A stretch of 57,854 nucleotides of DNA from Sphingomonadales bacterium. Its GTDB lineage: Bacteria > Pseudomonadota > Alphaproteobacteria > Sphingomonadales > Sphingomonadaceae. The notes beneath the pieces are model-generated. The model saw only the letters and a list, made by a program, of their open reading frames with translations. It did not search any database and was not told the origin of the DNA. This document shows, one piece after another, positions 22,630-33,534 of the stretch. The stretch lies in NCBI GenBank assembly GCA_027483465.1, contig JAIXUQ010000053.1:1-57854 (forward strand). The letters are read 5' to 3'. The stretch's first letter is position 1. Each line of letters starts with the position of its first letter. The position numbers were made by a program, and so were the translations under genes.

Positions 22630-23493
22630 TCAGCGGTACAGCTGGGCCTCGGTTGGAAATTCGCGCCGGCGCACGCGCCCGGCATATTCGGCCGCCGCCG
22701 CCGAAATGCGCGCCGCCAGATCGTCAAACCGCTCCACAAAACGCGGCACGCGTTCAAACATGCCCAGCATGTCGTCCACCACCAGCACCTGGCCATCGCA
22801 GGCGGCCGAAGCCCCGATCCCGATGGTTGGGCAGGAAACCGCCTCGGTGATCGCCACCGCCAGCGGCTCCACCACGCCTTCCACCACCAGGGCAAAGCAG
22901 CCGGCATCGGCCACCGCCTTGGCATCATTGAGGATCTTGGCCTGTTCGGCCTCGCTGCGCCCGCGCGCGCCATAGCCGCCCAGCGCGTTCACCGCCTGCG
23001 GCGTGAGGCCGACATGCGCCATCACCGGGATGCCGCGTTCGGCCAGAAACCGCACCGTCGGCGCCATCACCGCACCGCCTTCCAGCTTCACGGCGGCCGC
23101 GCCGGTTTCGCGCAGCACACGCGCGGCGGTGCGGAAGGCGGCCTCCGGGCTGTCCTCATAGGTGCCGAACGGCAGATCGATCACCACCACGCTGCGATAG
23201 CTGCCGCGCACCACGGCCGCCCCGTGCGCGATCATCATCTCCAGGCTCACCTTCACCGTGGTATCAAGGCCATAGATCACCTGCCCCAGCGAATCGCCCA
23301 CCAGCAGCAGATCACAGTGCGGATCAAGCAATTGCGCCATGCGCGCGGTGTAGGCGGTGAGCATCACCACCGGCTCGCCGCCGCCCTTGCCGGCCTTGCG
23401 CTTCTGGATGGCCGGCACCGTCAGGCGCCGCACCGGTTCCGGCACCGGATGCGCGCGCGACGTGGCTGTATCAAGCGTGAAGGTGGTGCTCAT
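22630..23493 (-). CDS. panB: 3-methyl-2-oxobutanoate hydroxymethyltransferase
   Basis: A 287-residue enzyme that transfers a hydroxymethyl group from methylenetetrahydrofolate to 2-oxoisovalerate, the first committed step of pantothenate synthesis. It is a TIM barrel with the metal-binding residues visible in LLVGDSLG (Asp), VVVIDLPFG (Asp) and KLEGG (Glu), and the catalytic Glu in ALVVEGV. The C-terminal [17 protein letters not shown] is also characteristic. ATG at 23493 (MSTTFTLD) is chosen over an in-frame ATG 30 bases upstream because the extra residues are not family-like. panC and panD are not in the window. It is the first gene of the minus-strand housekeeping block and diverges from the symporter gene. 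Confidence 0.96.
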   Translation of the reverse strand: MSTTFTLDTATSRAHPVPEPVRRLTVPAIQKRKAGKGGGEPVVMLTAYTARMAQLLDPHCDLLLVGDSLGQVIYGLDTTVKVSLEMMIAHGAAVVRGSYRSVVVIDLPFGTYEDSPEAAFRTAARVLRETGAAAVKLEGGAVMAPTVRFLAERGIPVMAHVGLTPQAVNALGGYGARGRSEAEQAKILNDAKAVADAGCFALVVEGVVEPLAVAITEAVSCPTIGIGASAACDGQVLVVDDMLGMFERVPRFVERFDDLAARISAAAAEYAGRVRRREFPTEAQLYR

Positions 23494-23649
23494 GGCCGCA
23501 GGCTTTACGCCCGCCGGGGCCATAGCTCAACCGCGCAGGCTGTGCGGCGTCCCGCCTTGCGCCGCGCCGGCTTTACAGGGCGGCACAAGCCCCTGATACT
23601 GCCGGCAAAGCGGCCAGCAGAGCCACCACCGGTTCCAAGGGGAGATGAC

Positions 23650-25077
23650 ATGGCAGCAGCCGAGCGGCCATCACTGGCCACCCGCCTGGCCTTTGGCGTG
23701 GGGGCCGGGGCCTATGGCATCAAGGATGGCGGCTTCGGCTATTTCCTGCTGATCTTCTACAGCCAGGTGATCGGGCTGGATGCGCGGCTGGTCGGGCTGG
23801 CCATCACTGTCGCGCTGGTGGCTGATGCGGTGATCGATCTGGTGATCGGTTACTGGTCAGATCACACGGCATCGCGCTGGGGCCGGCGGCATCCGTTCAT
23901 GCTCGCATCCGCCGTGCCGGTGGCCGCGACCTATTTCCTGTTGTGGAACCCGCCCGCTGGCTGGAGCCAGGGCGCGCTCTTCTGGTATCTCCTGGTGCTG
24001 GCCGTGCTGATCCGCTGCTTCATCGCCTTCTATGAAGTGCCCAGCACCGCGCTCGGCCCCGAACTGGCGAAAAGCTATGACGAGCGCAGCGCCCTGTTCG
24101 GCTGGCGGCTGTTCTTTGCCTGGGTGATCGGCAGCATCATGAGCGTGGCCAATTTCACCCTGATCTTCCCGGCCTTTGCAACGCCCGCCATCCCCAATGG
24201 CCAGTTCAACCGCGATGCCTATGAACTTTATGGCATGATCGCTTCGGCGCTGATCTTCGTCGCCATCCTGGTGTCGGTGATTGGCACCCGCCACAGCATT
24301 CCCCATCTGCGCGCAGCGATGCCGCGGCCCGAGGGCGGGCTGCCGGCGATCTTTCGGCAGGTGTTCGCCACCATCGCCCATCGCGATTTTGCCGCTTTGT
24401 TCGTCGCGGCAATCTTTGGCGCCATCGCCACCGGCATCTCGGCCTCGCTCAGCTTCTATTTCTCGGCCTATTTCTGGGGCTTTTCCTCGCAACAGATCGG
24501 GCTGATCACGATGAGTGTCTTTGCCTCGGCCGCCATCGGGGCCGGGCTGGCGCCCATGGTCACGCGCCGGCTGGGCAAGCAGCGCGGTGCCACGGTGATC
24601 GGCGTGCTGGCCGGCCTGGCGCTGCCGCTGCCGATCATCGCCCGGCTGTTTGGCCTGCTGCCGGCCAATGGCGATCCGGCGATCTTCTGGATCGTCTTCA
24701 CCGTGACCATGATCGATGTGGGCCTCATCATCTGTTTCCAGGTGCTCACCGCATCGATGCTGGCCGATCTGGTGGAGCAGGCCGAGGTGCGCACCGGCCG
24801 GCGTTCGGAAGGGATTTTCTTTGCGGCCAACACCTTCATCCGCAAGGCGGTGCAGGGGCTGGGGGTGATGGCCGCCAGCCTGGTGCTCACGCTGGCTGAA
24901 TTCCCCAAGGGCGCCACGCCCGATCAGGTCGGCCCCGACAGCCTGTTCCGCCTGGGCGCCACCTATGTGCCGGCGATCTGGCTGGTGTGGGCCTGCATGA
25001 TCCTCGCCGTCTCGCGCTACCGTCTCAGCCGCGCCGATCACGAGGCCAATCTGGCCAAATTGCAGGAACAAGCATAG
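23650..25077 (+). CDS. GPH-family sugar:cation symporter (MFS)
   Basis: A 475-residue inner-membrane protein with about 12 hydrophobic helices. The segment around 60-85, with DAVIDLVIGYWSDHTASRW then GRRHPFM, is the conserved loop 2-3 motif of glycoside-pentoside-hexuronide symporters (MelB relatives), in which the Asp residues coordinate the coupling cation. The ATG at 23650 follows AAGGGGAG and gives the family start; the same frame is open about 1 kb further upstream but that part is antisense to panB. The substrate is unknown because no glycoside hydrolase or sugar enzyme is adjacent. It is transcribed divergently from panB across a 156-bp spacer. Confidence 0.9.
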   Translation: MAAAERPSLATRLAFGVGAGAYGIKDGGFGYFLLIFYSQVIGLDARLVGLAITVALVADAVIDLVIGYWSDHTASRWGRRHPFMLASAVPVAATYFLLWNPPAGWSQGALFWYLLVLAVLIRCFIAFYEVPSTALGPELAKSYDERSALFGWRLFFAWVIGSIMSVANFTLIFPAFATPAIPNGQFNRDAYELYGMIASALIFVAILVSVIGTRHSIPHLRAAMPRPEGGLPAIFRQVFATIAHRDFAALFVAAIFGAIATGISASLSFYFSAYFWGFSSQQIGLITMSVFASAAIGAGLAPMVTRRLGKQRGATVIGVLAGLALPLPIIARLFGLLPANGDPAIFWIVFTVTMIDVGLIICFQVLTASMLADLVEQAEVRTGRRSEGIFFAANTFIRKAVQGLGVMAASLVLTLAEFPKGATPDQVGPDSLFRLGATYVPAIWLVWACMILAVSRYRLSRADHEANLAKLQEQA

Positions 25078-25128
25078 AACAAACGCATCTTATTCCGCTT
25101 TTGCCGGGGTTGTGACACGAACAGCGCC

Positions 25129-25623
25129 ATGAGCCGCAAACGCACCGCCCTTGATCACCTCGCCGCGTCGAAACCGCCGCACATCATCCACATGATCCCG
25201 CCCGGCGCCCCCGGCTATCGCGAGGCCGATGGCGGCGCGATGGTGGTGAGCTCCCCGGCCGAGGTGGACGCCTGGCTGCGCCAGATCGCGCCCGGTGAAG
25301 TCGCCACGCTTGATCAGTTGCGCGCCGCCATCGCGCGGGCCCATGGCGTCGCCGTGGCCTGCCCGGTTTCCACCGCCATCTTTGCCAACATGGCCGCCCG
25401 CGCCGCCGAGGAGCGGCGGGCGATGGGCGAAGACCCGGCCAGCCTCACCCCCTGGTGGCGGCTGCTGAAAAAGGGCGGTTTCCTGAACGAGAAGGCGCCG
25501 GGCGGCGGCGCCCTGCAAGCGCAACTGCTGGAAGCCGAAGGCGTGCGGGTTTCACCCCTGCGCAAGAAGCTGGCCGTGTTTGATTTTGCCGGGCGCGGCG
25601 CGGCGGCCTTCGCATCGCCTTGA
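25129..25623 (+). CDS. MGMT/ATL-like DNA-binding domain protein without the PCHR cysteine
   Basis: A 164-residue protein. Residues about 55-145 resemble the winged-helix DNA-binding domain of O6-alkylguanine-DNA alkyltransferases and alkyltransferase-like (ATL) proteins: a T-L-D-Q-L-RAAIARAH helix, then the active-site region TPWWRLLK-x-GGFLNEKAPGG and a final LLEAEGV. Where alkyltransferases have PCHRV, this protein has TPWWR, so the acceptor Cys and its His are absent and it cannot dealkylate by that route. The one Cys (ACPVS) lies in another helix. ATL proteins flag alkylated bases for nucleotide-excision repair; uvrB lies 5 kb downstream on the same strand. The start ATG has only a weak ribosome site. 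Assignment is by motif shape, so function is tentative. Confidence 0.6.
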   Translation: MSRKRTALDHLAASKPPHIIHMIPPGAPGYREADGGAMVVSSPAEVDAWLRQIAPGEVATLDQLRAAIARAHGVAVACPVSTAIFANMAARAAEERRAMGEDPASLTPWWRLLKKGGFLNEKAPGGGALQAQLLEAEGVRVSPLRKKLAVFDFAGRGAAAFASP

Positions 25624-25668
25624 CCGCGCCCGCCCCCCGGCCCACAGGCTTGGCCCCGAAGGAGGCGG

Positions 25669-26277
25669 ATGGCGTTGGACCTGCTGGGCTTTGCACTGGC
25701 CGTGCTGCTGATCGAGCTGACACCGGGGCCCAACATGGCCTGGCTGGCAGGGCTGGCCGCGGTGGAAGGCCGGCGCGCCGGGCTGGCGGCGGTGGCCGGC
25801 GTGGCGCTGGGCCTGCTCGCCAATGGCATGCTGGCCGCGCTGGGCCTGGCTGCCCTGTTGCAGGCGGCGCCACACTATCTGGCGGCATTGCGGCTGGCCG
25901 GCGCGGCGATGATGGTCTGGCTGGCGGTGGATGCCTGGCGCGGGGCGGGCCGCCCCATCGCGGCAGCGCCGGCCACCGCGCGGCGCGCCCTGGCCACTGG
26001 CGCGCTGATCAACCTGCTCAATCCCAAGGCCTATATGTTTTTCGTGGTGGTGGCGCCGCAATTCATGGGCGGCCGCAGCCTCGATCTGGCCGGTGCCCTG
26101 CTGCTGGCCGGCATCAGCACCGTGATCGCCACCGTCATCCATCTTGCCATCGTTGCGGCCGGCGCGCAGGCGCAGGCGCTGTTGCAGAATGCCAACAGGA
26201 TGCGGCTGGTCCGCCGGCTGTTCGCGCTGGTGATGCTGGGGGTGGCCGGCAGCTTCCTGCTGGCCGATCTGGGCTGA
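25669..26277 (+). CDS. LysE/RhtB-family amino-acid exporter
   Basis: A 202-residue membrane protein with about six hydrophobic segments. It carries the family hallmark ELTPGPNMAWL at residues 16-26 and the second conserved segment LINLLNPKAYMFF around 113-125. RhtB-type proteins export neutral or hydrophobic amino acids, homoserine lactones or related metabolites; the substrate here is unknown. AAGGAGG sits three bases from the ATG, which is close but usable. It follows the MGMT-like gene by 45 bases and may share its transcript. It converges with the small secreted-protein gene, with four bases between stops. Confidence 0.9.
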   Translation: MALDLLGFALAVLLIELTPGPNMAWLAGLAAVEGRRAGLAAVAGVALGLLANGMLAALGLAALLQAAPHYLAALRLAGAAMMVWLAVDAWRGAGRPIAAAPATARRALATGALINLLNPKAYMFFVVVAPQFMGGRSLDLAGALLLAGISTVIATVIHLAIVAAGAQAQALLQNANRMRLVRRLFALVMLGVAGSFLLADLG

Positions 26278-26281
26278 ACGG

Positions 26282-26641
26282 TCAGTTGGGGTTTGCCCTG
26301 GCGGCCCGGTCAGCACGAATGCGTTGCAGCAACGCCATGAAATTGGGGCGATCGGTGGCATCAAGCTGCCGGATCAGCGCCTCGGCCTCGGCGGGTGGCA
26401 TCTGGCTGCGCACCCCGGCCCGCAACTGCTGATTGATGGCGGCGCAGCCCGTGCTGGCTTGGGCATGAATCGCCGCATCGTCCAGGTCGGTCCGGCTCAG
26501 CCGCACGGCATGCGTGGCCATGCAGCGGTCGAGCATCTGGGCCAGCAACGGCACATTGGCGGGGGCTTCGGCGGCGGCCGGCGCCGCCGTCTGGGCCGCG
26601 ACTGGCGATGCCAGCACAAGGCCCAGCAACAGCCTATGCAC
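26282..26641 (-). CDS. Small secreted protein, unknown function
   Basis: A 119-residue product with a signal peptide (RLLLGLVLASPVAAQT, cleavage probably after VAA) followed by an Ala/Pro-rich linker and a charged helical domain. Two cysteines, in LDRCMATH and STGCAAI, could form a disulphide in the periplasm. I do not recognise the family. The start is a GTG at 26641 that overlaps the end of the EVE-domain gene by eight bases, so translation is probably coupled to it; starting later would destroy the signal peptide. It is the last gene of the arsC-like/EVE set. Function is not inferable. Confidence 0.7.
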   Translation of the reverse strand: MHRLLLGLVLASPVAAQTAAPAAAEAPANVPLLAQMLDRCMATHAVRLSRTDLDDAAIHAQASTGCAAINQQLRAGVRSQMPPAEAEALIRQLDATDRPNFMALLQRIRADRAARANPN

Positions 26642-27041
26642 GCGCCATTTCCATCACCACATCCCACTCCGCATCCGTGATCGGCACCACGCTCAGGCGG
26701 AACTGGCGGAACATCGCCATGCCGGCCAGGCGCGGTTCGGCCTTCATCTCGGCCAGCGTCACGGCACGCGGCATCGGCGCCTTGGGGCCCACCATCACCG
26801 CCGGAAACCGGCCCTTGGGGTCGCTGGGATCGATGAAATGCTCACCCACCACCTCGGCGATGCCGACGATGCACAGGCCCTCGTTGGAATGATAGAAGAA
26901 CAGCTCGTCACCGATTTTCATCGCGCGCAGATATTGCGCCGCCTGGTTGTTGCGCACGCCGTCCCACGCCGTCTGCCCGTCCTTCAGCAGCTGCTCCCAG
27001 CTGTATTTGAACGGTTCGGATTTCACTAGCCAGCGCGCCAT
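26634..27041 (-). CDS. EVE-domain protein
   Basis: A 135-residue single-domain protein of the EVE family (PUA-like fold), which includes YTH-like readers of modified bases in RNA or DNA. Typical features are the start MARWLVKSEPFKYSW, then WDGVRNNQAAQYLRAM, DELFFYHSNEG and VVGEHFIDPSDPKGRFPAV. Full length for the family (about 135-150). Stand-alone EVE proteins are widespread in alphaproteobacteria and their ligand is mostly undefined; some domains fused to restriction systems read 5-methylcytosine derivatives. The ATG comes two bases after the stop of the ArsC/Spx-like gene, so they are one operon. Confidence 0.93.
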   Translation of the reverse strand: MARWLVKSEPFKYSWEQLLKDGQTAWDGVRNNQAAQYLRAMKIGDELFFYHSNEGLCIVGIAEVVGEHFIDPSDPKGRFPAVMVGPKAPMPRAVTLAEMKAEPRLAGMAMFRQFRLSVVPITDAEWDVVMEMARA

Positions 27042-27042
27042 C

Positions 27043-27381
27043 TCACAACGCTCCCGCCCATTGCTCGGCCTTGAAGCCGATCAGGGCCACGCCGTCTCCC
27101 TCCACGATCGGCCGCTTGATCATGCTGGGGTTGGCCAGCATCAGGGCGATGGCCTTGTCGGCATCCAGCCCGGCCTTGTCCGCTTCGGGCAGCGCCTTGA
27201 ATGTGGTGCCGGCGCGGTTCAGCACCGCCTCCCAGCCCCAGCGCGCCACCCAGCGCGCCAGCGCTTCGGCCGGCACACCGGCTTTCTTGTAATCATGGAA
27301 CTGGTGGGCGACGCCCCTTTCGGCCAGAAAGGCGCGCGCCTTCTTCACCGTGTCGCAATTGGGAATGCCATAGAGGATCAT
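27043..27381 (-). CDS. ArsC/Spx-family thioredoxin-fold protein (YffB-like)
   Basis: A 112-residue protein. YGIPNCDTVKKARAFL places a single Cys at residue 8 in the CxT-type active site of the ArsC/Spx/YffB group, followed by FHDYKKAGV and, near the end, SMIKRPIVEGDG with the conserved R-P-I. It is more like the uncharacterised YffB branch, thought to be glutathione-dependent thiol reductases, than a proven arsenate reductase, and there is no ars operon here. ATG at 27381 is chosen because GGAAAA lies eight bases upstream and relatives begin at this strand; ATG at 27393 is possible. It is the first gene of a three-gene minus operon and diverges from the photolyase gene. Confidence 0.88.
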   Translation of the reverse strand: MILYGIPNCDTVKKARAFLAERGVAHQFHDYKKAGVPAEALARWVARWGWEAVLNRAGTTFKALPEADKAGLDADKAIALMLANPSMIKRPIVEGDGVALIGFKAEQWAGAL

Positions 27382-27476
27382 GACGTTTTCCATGCCAAGC
27401 CGGGGCGGCGCTGCCAAGCCGCCTGCGACACCGCTGGCCCACGCCGGGGTGGAACAAAGCGGCTACACCCAGGGGC

Positions 27477-28970
27477 ATGGAGATTGTCTGGTTCAAGCGC
27501 GATTTGCGGGTGCATGATCATGCGCCGCTGCTGGCCGCCTGTGCCAGCGGCCGGCCGGTGCTGCCGCTCTATATCGTCGAGCCGGCGCAATGGCAGCAGC
27601 CCGATGCCAGCGGCCGGCAATATGAATTTCTGGCTGATGCGCTGGCCGATCTTGATCGCAGCCTGCAGGCCCGCGGCGCCCGGCTGGTGGTGCGGGTGGG
27701 CGATGCGGCCCGCGTGCTGCACGATCTTCACGTCGCCCATGGCATCAGCGCGCTGCATGCCCACCAGGAAAGCGGCAATCTGTGGAGCTTTGCCCGCGAC
27801 AAGGCGGTGCGGCGCTGGGCGCGGGGCGCCGGCGTGCCGTTCACCGAAGCGATGCAACACGGCGTGTGGCGGGCCCATGGCAACCGCGATGGCTGGGCCG
27901 CCCGGTGGCAGGCGATGATGCGCGCGCCTCGCCTGCCCGTACCACCCGCGATTCCCATGGCCAATATGGCCGGCAATCCCCTGCCCGATGCCGCGGCGCT
28001 GGGCCTGCCGCCTGATCCCTGCCCCGGCCGGCAGACCGGTGGCCGCCGCGCCGGCCTGGCGCTGCTGAAAAGCTTCCTTGCCAGCCGCGGCCGCCCCTAT
28101 CGCGCCGCCATGTCGGCACCCGGCAGCGGCGCCGAGCATTGCTCCCGCCTCTCCCCGCATCTTGCGCTGGGCGCGATTTCGATGCGCGAAGCCTTTCAGG
28201 CCGCCCTCGCCGCCCGCCAGCGCTGGCGGGACGCCGGCGATGCTGCCTTCGTGCGCTCCATCGATTCGCTCATCAGCCGCCTGCACTGGCACTGCCACTT
28301 CATCCAGAAACTGGAGGATGCGCCCTGGCTGGAGGCGCGCTGCCTGCATCCGGGCTATGCCGGCCTGCCCGCCCATGAGGCGGCGCGGCTGGCGGCGTGG
28401 GTGGAGGGGCGCACCGGCTGGCCCTTTGTGGATGCCTGCATGCGCAGCCTGGCGGCCACCGGCTGGCTCAATTTCCGCATGCGGGCCATGGTGATGGCGG
28501 TTGCCAGCTATCATCTCCGGCTGGATTGGCGGCTGAGCGGCGCGGCGCTGGCGCGGCTGTTCACCGATTATGAGCCCGGCATCCACTGGGCCCAGGTGCA
28601 GATGCAATCGGGCACCACCGGCACCAACATCCCGCGCATCTACAACCCGATCAAGCAGGGCCATGATCAGGACCCCACCGGCGATTTCATCCGCCGCTGG
28701 CTGCCCGAACTGGCCGGCCTGCCCACGCCGTTCGTGCACGAGCCGTGGCGGGCACCCACGGCGCCGGCCTATCCGGCGCCGCTGGTTGATCATGAGCAGG
28801 CCGCCCGCGCTGCCCGTGCCGCGATCACCGCCATCCGCCGCGATCCGGCCCACGCTGCACCGGCCCGCGCCATCGTCCAGCGCCACGGCAGCCGCAAGGC
28901 GGGCTTGCCAGACACGACGCGCCGCCGCAAAACGCCCGGCCAAACCACGCAAGGCCGGCTTGATTTGTGA
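27477..28970 (+). CDS. Cryptochrome/DNA photolyase family protein
   Basis: A 497-residue flavoprotein. The N-terminal photolyase-related alpha/beta domain begins MEIVWFKRDLRVHDH, and the C-terminal FAD domain has LSPHLALGAIS, TGWPFVDACMRSLAATGW and LNFRMRAMVMAVASYHL. These match light-dependent repair enzymes or blue-light receptors. The last segment (TGTNIPRIYNPIKQGHDQD) is a variant seen in a bacterial subgroup that I cannot place firmly with CPD photolyases or with cryptochromes. A basic C-terminal tail of about 40 residues (KAGLPDTTRRRKTPGQ) follows. Its stop overlaps the greB start as GTGA, and greB overlaps the next gene, so this is the first of a tight repair/transcription operon. Confidence 0.9.
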   Translation: MEIVWFKRDLRVHDHAPLLAACASGRPVLPLYIVEPAQWQQPDASGRQYEFLADALADLDRSLQARGARLVVRVGDAARVLHDLHVAHGISALHAHQESGNLWSFARDKAVRRWARGAGVPFTEAMQHGVWRAHGNRDGWAARWQAMMRAPRLPVPPAIPMANMAGNPLPDAAALGLPPDPCPGRQTGGRRAGLALLKSFLASRGRPYRAAMSAPGSGAEHCSRLSPHLALGAISMREAFQAALAARQRWRDAGDAAFVRSIDSLISRLHWHCHFIQKLEDAPWLEARCLHPGYAGLPAHEAARLAAWVEGRTGWPFVDACMRSLAATGWLNFRMRAMVMAVASYHLRLDWRLSGAALARLFTDYEPGIHWAQVQMQSGTTGTNIPRIYNPIKQGHDQDPTGDFIRRWLPELAGLPTPFVHEPWRAPTAPAYPAPLVDHEQAARAARAAITAIRRDPAHAAPARAIVQRHGSRKAGLPDTTRRRKTPGQTTQGRLDL

Positions 28971-29470
28971 CCGAATTCAATCCCATCACCCCCGCCGGCA
29001 TGGCCGCCTTGCGCGCCCGCTATGACCAGTTGCTGCACGGCGAGCGGCCGGCCATCGTCGAGGTGGTGCGCTGGGCTGCCGGCAACGGGGACCGTTCCGA
29101 AAACGGCGATTATCTTTATGGCCGCAAGAAACTGCGCGAGATTGACCGGGAACTGGAGCATCTTTCCAAGCGCATGGCCGCCGCCCGGGTGATCGATCCC
29201 GCCCGCCAGACGGAACGTGACAAGGTGCTGTTTGGCTGCACCGTCGAAATCGCCGATGACGATGACAACCGCCGCATCCTCGTGCTGGTGGGCGATGATG
29301 AACAGGATGCCAGCAGCGGCCGTATAGGGTGGAGCGCGCCCATCGCCCGTGCCCTGCGCGGGGCGCGGGTGGGCGATGTGCGCGCCGTGCGGCTGCCCGC
29401 CGGCGAGAAGCAGTGGGAAATCATGGCCATAGACTGGCCGGCCGCGGCCACCCAGGGAGAGACGGCATGA
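28967..29470 (+). CDS. greB: Transcription elongation factor GreB
   Basis: A 167-residue factor with the N-terminal coiled coil (about 1-75) and the C-terminal FKBP-like domain. GDRSENGDYLYGRKKLREID holds the coiled-coil tip with the acidic residues that activate backtracked RNA cleavage by RNA polymerase; the Y-G-R-K-K form marks GreB rather than GreA. The start is a GTG overlapping the photolyase stop by four bases, and the stop overlaps the next ATG by four, so all three are coupled. GreB in a photolyase-uvrB neighbourhood is suggestive because polymerases stalled at lesions backtrack, but that link is inference. Confidence 0.94.
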   Translation: MTEFNPITPAGMAALRARYDQLLHGERPAIVEVVRWAAGNGDRSENGDYLYGRKKLREIDRELEHLSKRMAAARVIDPARQTERDKVLFGCTVEIADDDDNRRILVLVGDDEQDASSGRIGWSAPIARALRGARVGDVRAVRLPAGEKQWEIMAIDWPAAATQGETA

Positions 29471-30090
29471 GTGATGATCTGGATGCCAATTATGCCCGCG
29501 CCTATCACGGCCAGGCCGGCTTTGGCCGCCGCCCGGCGCTGCTGCTGATCGATTTCGTCCAGGCCTATTTCGATCCGGCCTCCGATCTGTTTGCCGGGGT
29601 GGAGGATGCGCTGGCCTCGGCCCTCAGGGTGCGCGCCGCCGCCCGCGCCGCCGGCGTGCCGGTGATCCTCACCAATGTCGTCTATCACCCCAGCGCCATC
29701 GATGGCGGCCGCTTCTTCCAGAAGGCGCCGCCGCTGCGCTATTTCATCAAGGGCAGCCCGCTGGGCGCCTGGCCGGCCGGGCTGGAACCGGCCGAGGATG
29801 AACTGGTGATCTCCAAGCAATATCCCAGCGCCTTCTTCGGCACCTCGCTGGCCGCCACCCTGACGGCGCTGGGGGTGGACAATGTCATCCTCACCGGGGT
29901 CACCACCAGCGGCTGTGTGCGCGCCACCTGTGTGGATGCGATGAGCCATGGCTTCATCACCACCGTGGTGCGCGATGCCGTGGGCGATCGCCACCCCGGC
30001 CCGCACGAGGCCAATCTGTTCGACATGCAGGCCAAATATGCCGACGTGGTGAGCGAGGCGGCGATCATCGCCCATCTGGCCAGCCTGTGA
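29467..30090 (+). CDS. Isochorismatase-like cysteine hydrolase
   Basis: A 207-residue hydrolase with the Asp-Lys-Cys triad of the family: Asp29 in [12 protein letters not shown], Lys117 in [15 protein letters not shown] and Cys150 in [13 protein letters not shown], the last after the expected strand. The family hydrolyses amide or vinyl-ether bonds; sequence around the triad is closest to N-carbamoylsarcosine amidase-type enzymes (amine release from carbamoyl compounds) rather than to siderophore isochorismatase. ATG at 29467 overlaps the greB stop as ATGA, and the frame upstream of it is only greB read out of frame. No creatinine or pyrimidine catabolic genes lie nearby, so the substrate is open. 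Confidence 0.88.
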   Translation: MSDDLDANYARAYHGQAGFGRRPALLLIDFVQAYFDPASDLFAGVEDALASALRVRAAARAAGVPVILTNVVYHPSAIDGGRFFQKAPPLRYFIKGSPLGAWPAGLEPAEDELVISKQYPSAFFGTSLAATLTALGVDNVILTGVTTSGCVRATCVDAMSHGFITTVVRDAVGDRHPGPHEANLFDMQAKYADVVSEAAIIAHLASL

Positions 30091-30139
30091 CGCCGCATCC
30101 GGCTGGAACAAAGCGCGCACGCAGGCCATAATGGCCGCC

Positions 30140-32344
<2,205 letters not shown>

Positions 32345-32382
32345 ATGGTATCACCCGGCCCGGAGGCTTCTTCTGGCGGGGC

Positions 32383-32829
32383 CTAACCGCTCACCTGGAA
32401 GCGATACCTGATGTTGCTGTTGCAGTTCATGGCGACCGTCACAAAATTGCTGCGGTTTGTCGGGTTGGTGAAGGCACGATTGGCCATGAAGGTGAACCGC
32501 TGCAAGGGGGTGTTCATGGCTGCAACCCGCTGAACCGTCGCCTGCGTCTTGTCGTTCAATATGGACTGCAATTCGCCCTCTGAATCTTCCTCGTCTTCTT
32601 CGTCATCGTCATCGTCATCGTCGGCTGCACCAGCCGTATTCAATTCGAAACCCGGTGATCTCTGATTGTTCAAGATCATCAGGTTGGTGACAATGCACTG
32701 CGCGACCGGCTGCGGAATATTGTAGGGAAAAGCCGTGAAGGACGACACCTGAACGGTGATCGCCGCAGCCGGGGCGGCCAGCATCGCGATGCCAAGAAGA
32801 AATGCCAGTCGCATGCGCTTTGTGCTCAT
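32383..32829 (-). CDS. Secreted protein with polyacidic insert, paralogue of the gene at 33535
   Basis: A 148-residue product. The signal peptide (MRLAFLLGIAMLAAPAAA) leads into ITVQVSSFTAFPYNIP and a domain of about 110 residues with two cysteines. Over the first 44 mature residues, 27 match the product at 33535-33966, so the two arose by duplication. A run of 13 Asp/Glu (DDDDDDDEEDEED) is inserted only in this copy and is encoded by three in-frame GATGAC hexamers, a slippage-prone repeat. Acidic runs often bind calcium or other cations. The ATG is preceded by GAGG at seven bases. I do not recognise the family. It is convergent with uvrB, 38 bases away. Confidence 0.78.
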   Translation of the reverse strand: MSTKRMRLAFLLGIAMLAAPAAAITVQVSSFTAFPYNIPQPVAQCIVTNLMILNNQRSPGFELNTAGAADDDDDDDEEDEEDSEGELQSILNDKTQATVQRVAAMNTPLQRFTFMANRAFTNPTNRSNFVTVAMNCNSNIRYRFQVSG

Positions 32830-32952
32830 GTTTGAACCTCGTCCCTCAGTTGCACTGTCACCGCAGTCCGGCCGAGGCTCGAAAACCAGGCGAAAGCGTG
32901 CACAGTCACGGGAAATGCGAAATTCGCCAAATTCGGACGTGGTTCAACCCGT

Positions 32953-33240
32953 TCAAGGGATTGTGCAGCTGCCCTTGCCCTCTGACGAGCAGCCCTTGCT
33001 GCATTCGACTTTGGCTGAATTACCCTTTGAATCGGTGCATTCGGCAACGGTGACGCCGGAGCCGCAGATGCCGCCGTTGGTACCGGTCGTCAGCCTGTAT
33101 TTGATGTTGCCGCACATATAGTCGATGGTCGCTTTCTGAACGACCTTTGGCGCCCGCAGCTTGTCGATCGTTTGCGTTTGCGGTTGCGCCTGCCCTGCCC
33201 CGGCAAACAACAAAGCAATGAAAAGGATGAATGCACGCAT
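32953..33240 (-). CDS. Small six-cysteine secreted protein
   Basis: A 95-residue product with a clear signal peptide (MRAFILFIALLFAGAGQAQ). The mature part of about 75 residues has six cysteines, in MCGN, GICGS, AECTD, VECSK, KGCSS and GSCTI, enough for three disulphides and typical of a compact exported domain. GGAGG lies six bases before the ATG. It sits between the two paralogous secreted proteins on the same strand, so the three may act together. I do not recognise the family and see no enzyme motif; an inhibitor, a toxin-like peptide or a structural surface protein are all possible. Confidence 0.75.
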   Translation of the reverse strand: MRAFILFIALLFAGAGQAQPQTQTIDKLRAPKVVQKATIDYMCGNIKYRLTTGTNGGICGSGVTVAECTDSKGNSAKVECSKGCSSEGKGSCTIP

Positions 33241-33534
33241 CGAAATCCTCCCCCTTTGATGCCAGGATTTTATTCAATTGGCACTTGCAAAGCAACGACA
33301 GGTTGCAGAGTTGCCGTACCGCTTGTCCCGTCAGGCAGTGTCAGGCAACGATATCGCAAGATTGGCTGACGTCCAGTCCAAGCCTGACTTTTGGAGCGCA
33401 TTTTTCTGTCGCGGAGACCTGTCGGGCGGGGAGTTGGCACGTCAAGCTGCCGGAGCCGAGCTCAAGTCGATCCCGCCAATCGCCCCAATCAAGGCGTGGC
33501 TGGTGTGGCCTTAACCGGGCGGAAGTCGCAGCGG
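33241..33534. other. 294-bp spacer in the secreted-protein cluster
   Basis: No supported gene. Short frames cross it on both strands (for example 33278-33514 plus), but they have neither a ribosome site nor recognisable sequence. The base composition is less GC-rich than the flanks. It probably holds the promoter of the six-cysteine protein gene, near 33250-33330 on the minus strand, but I cannot point to clear -35 and -10 elements. Confidence 0.5.

Noticed and set aside
22597-23649. An N-terminal extension of about 350 residues on the GPH symporter
   Set aside because: That part is antisense to panB, while the ATG at 23650 has a strong ribosome site and gives the family start.
33278-33514. 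A 78-residue frame in the spacer of the secreted cluster
   Set aside because: No ribosome site, no signal peptide and no recognisable sequence; short frames are expected by chance here.
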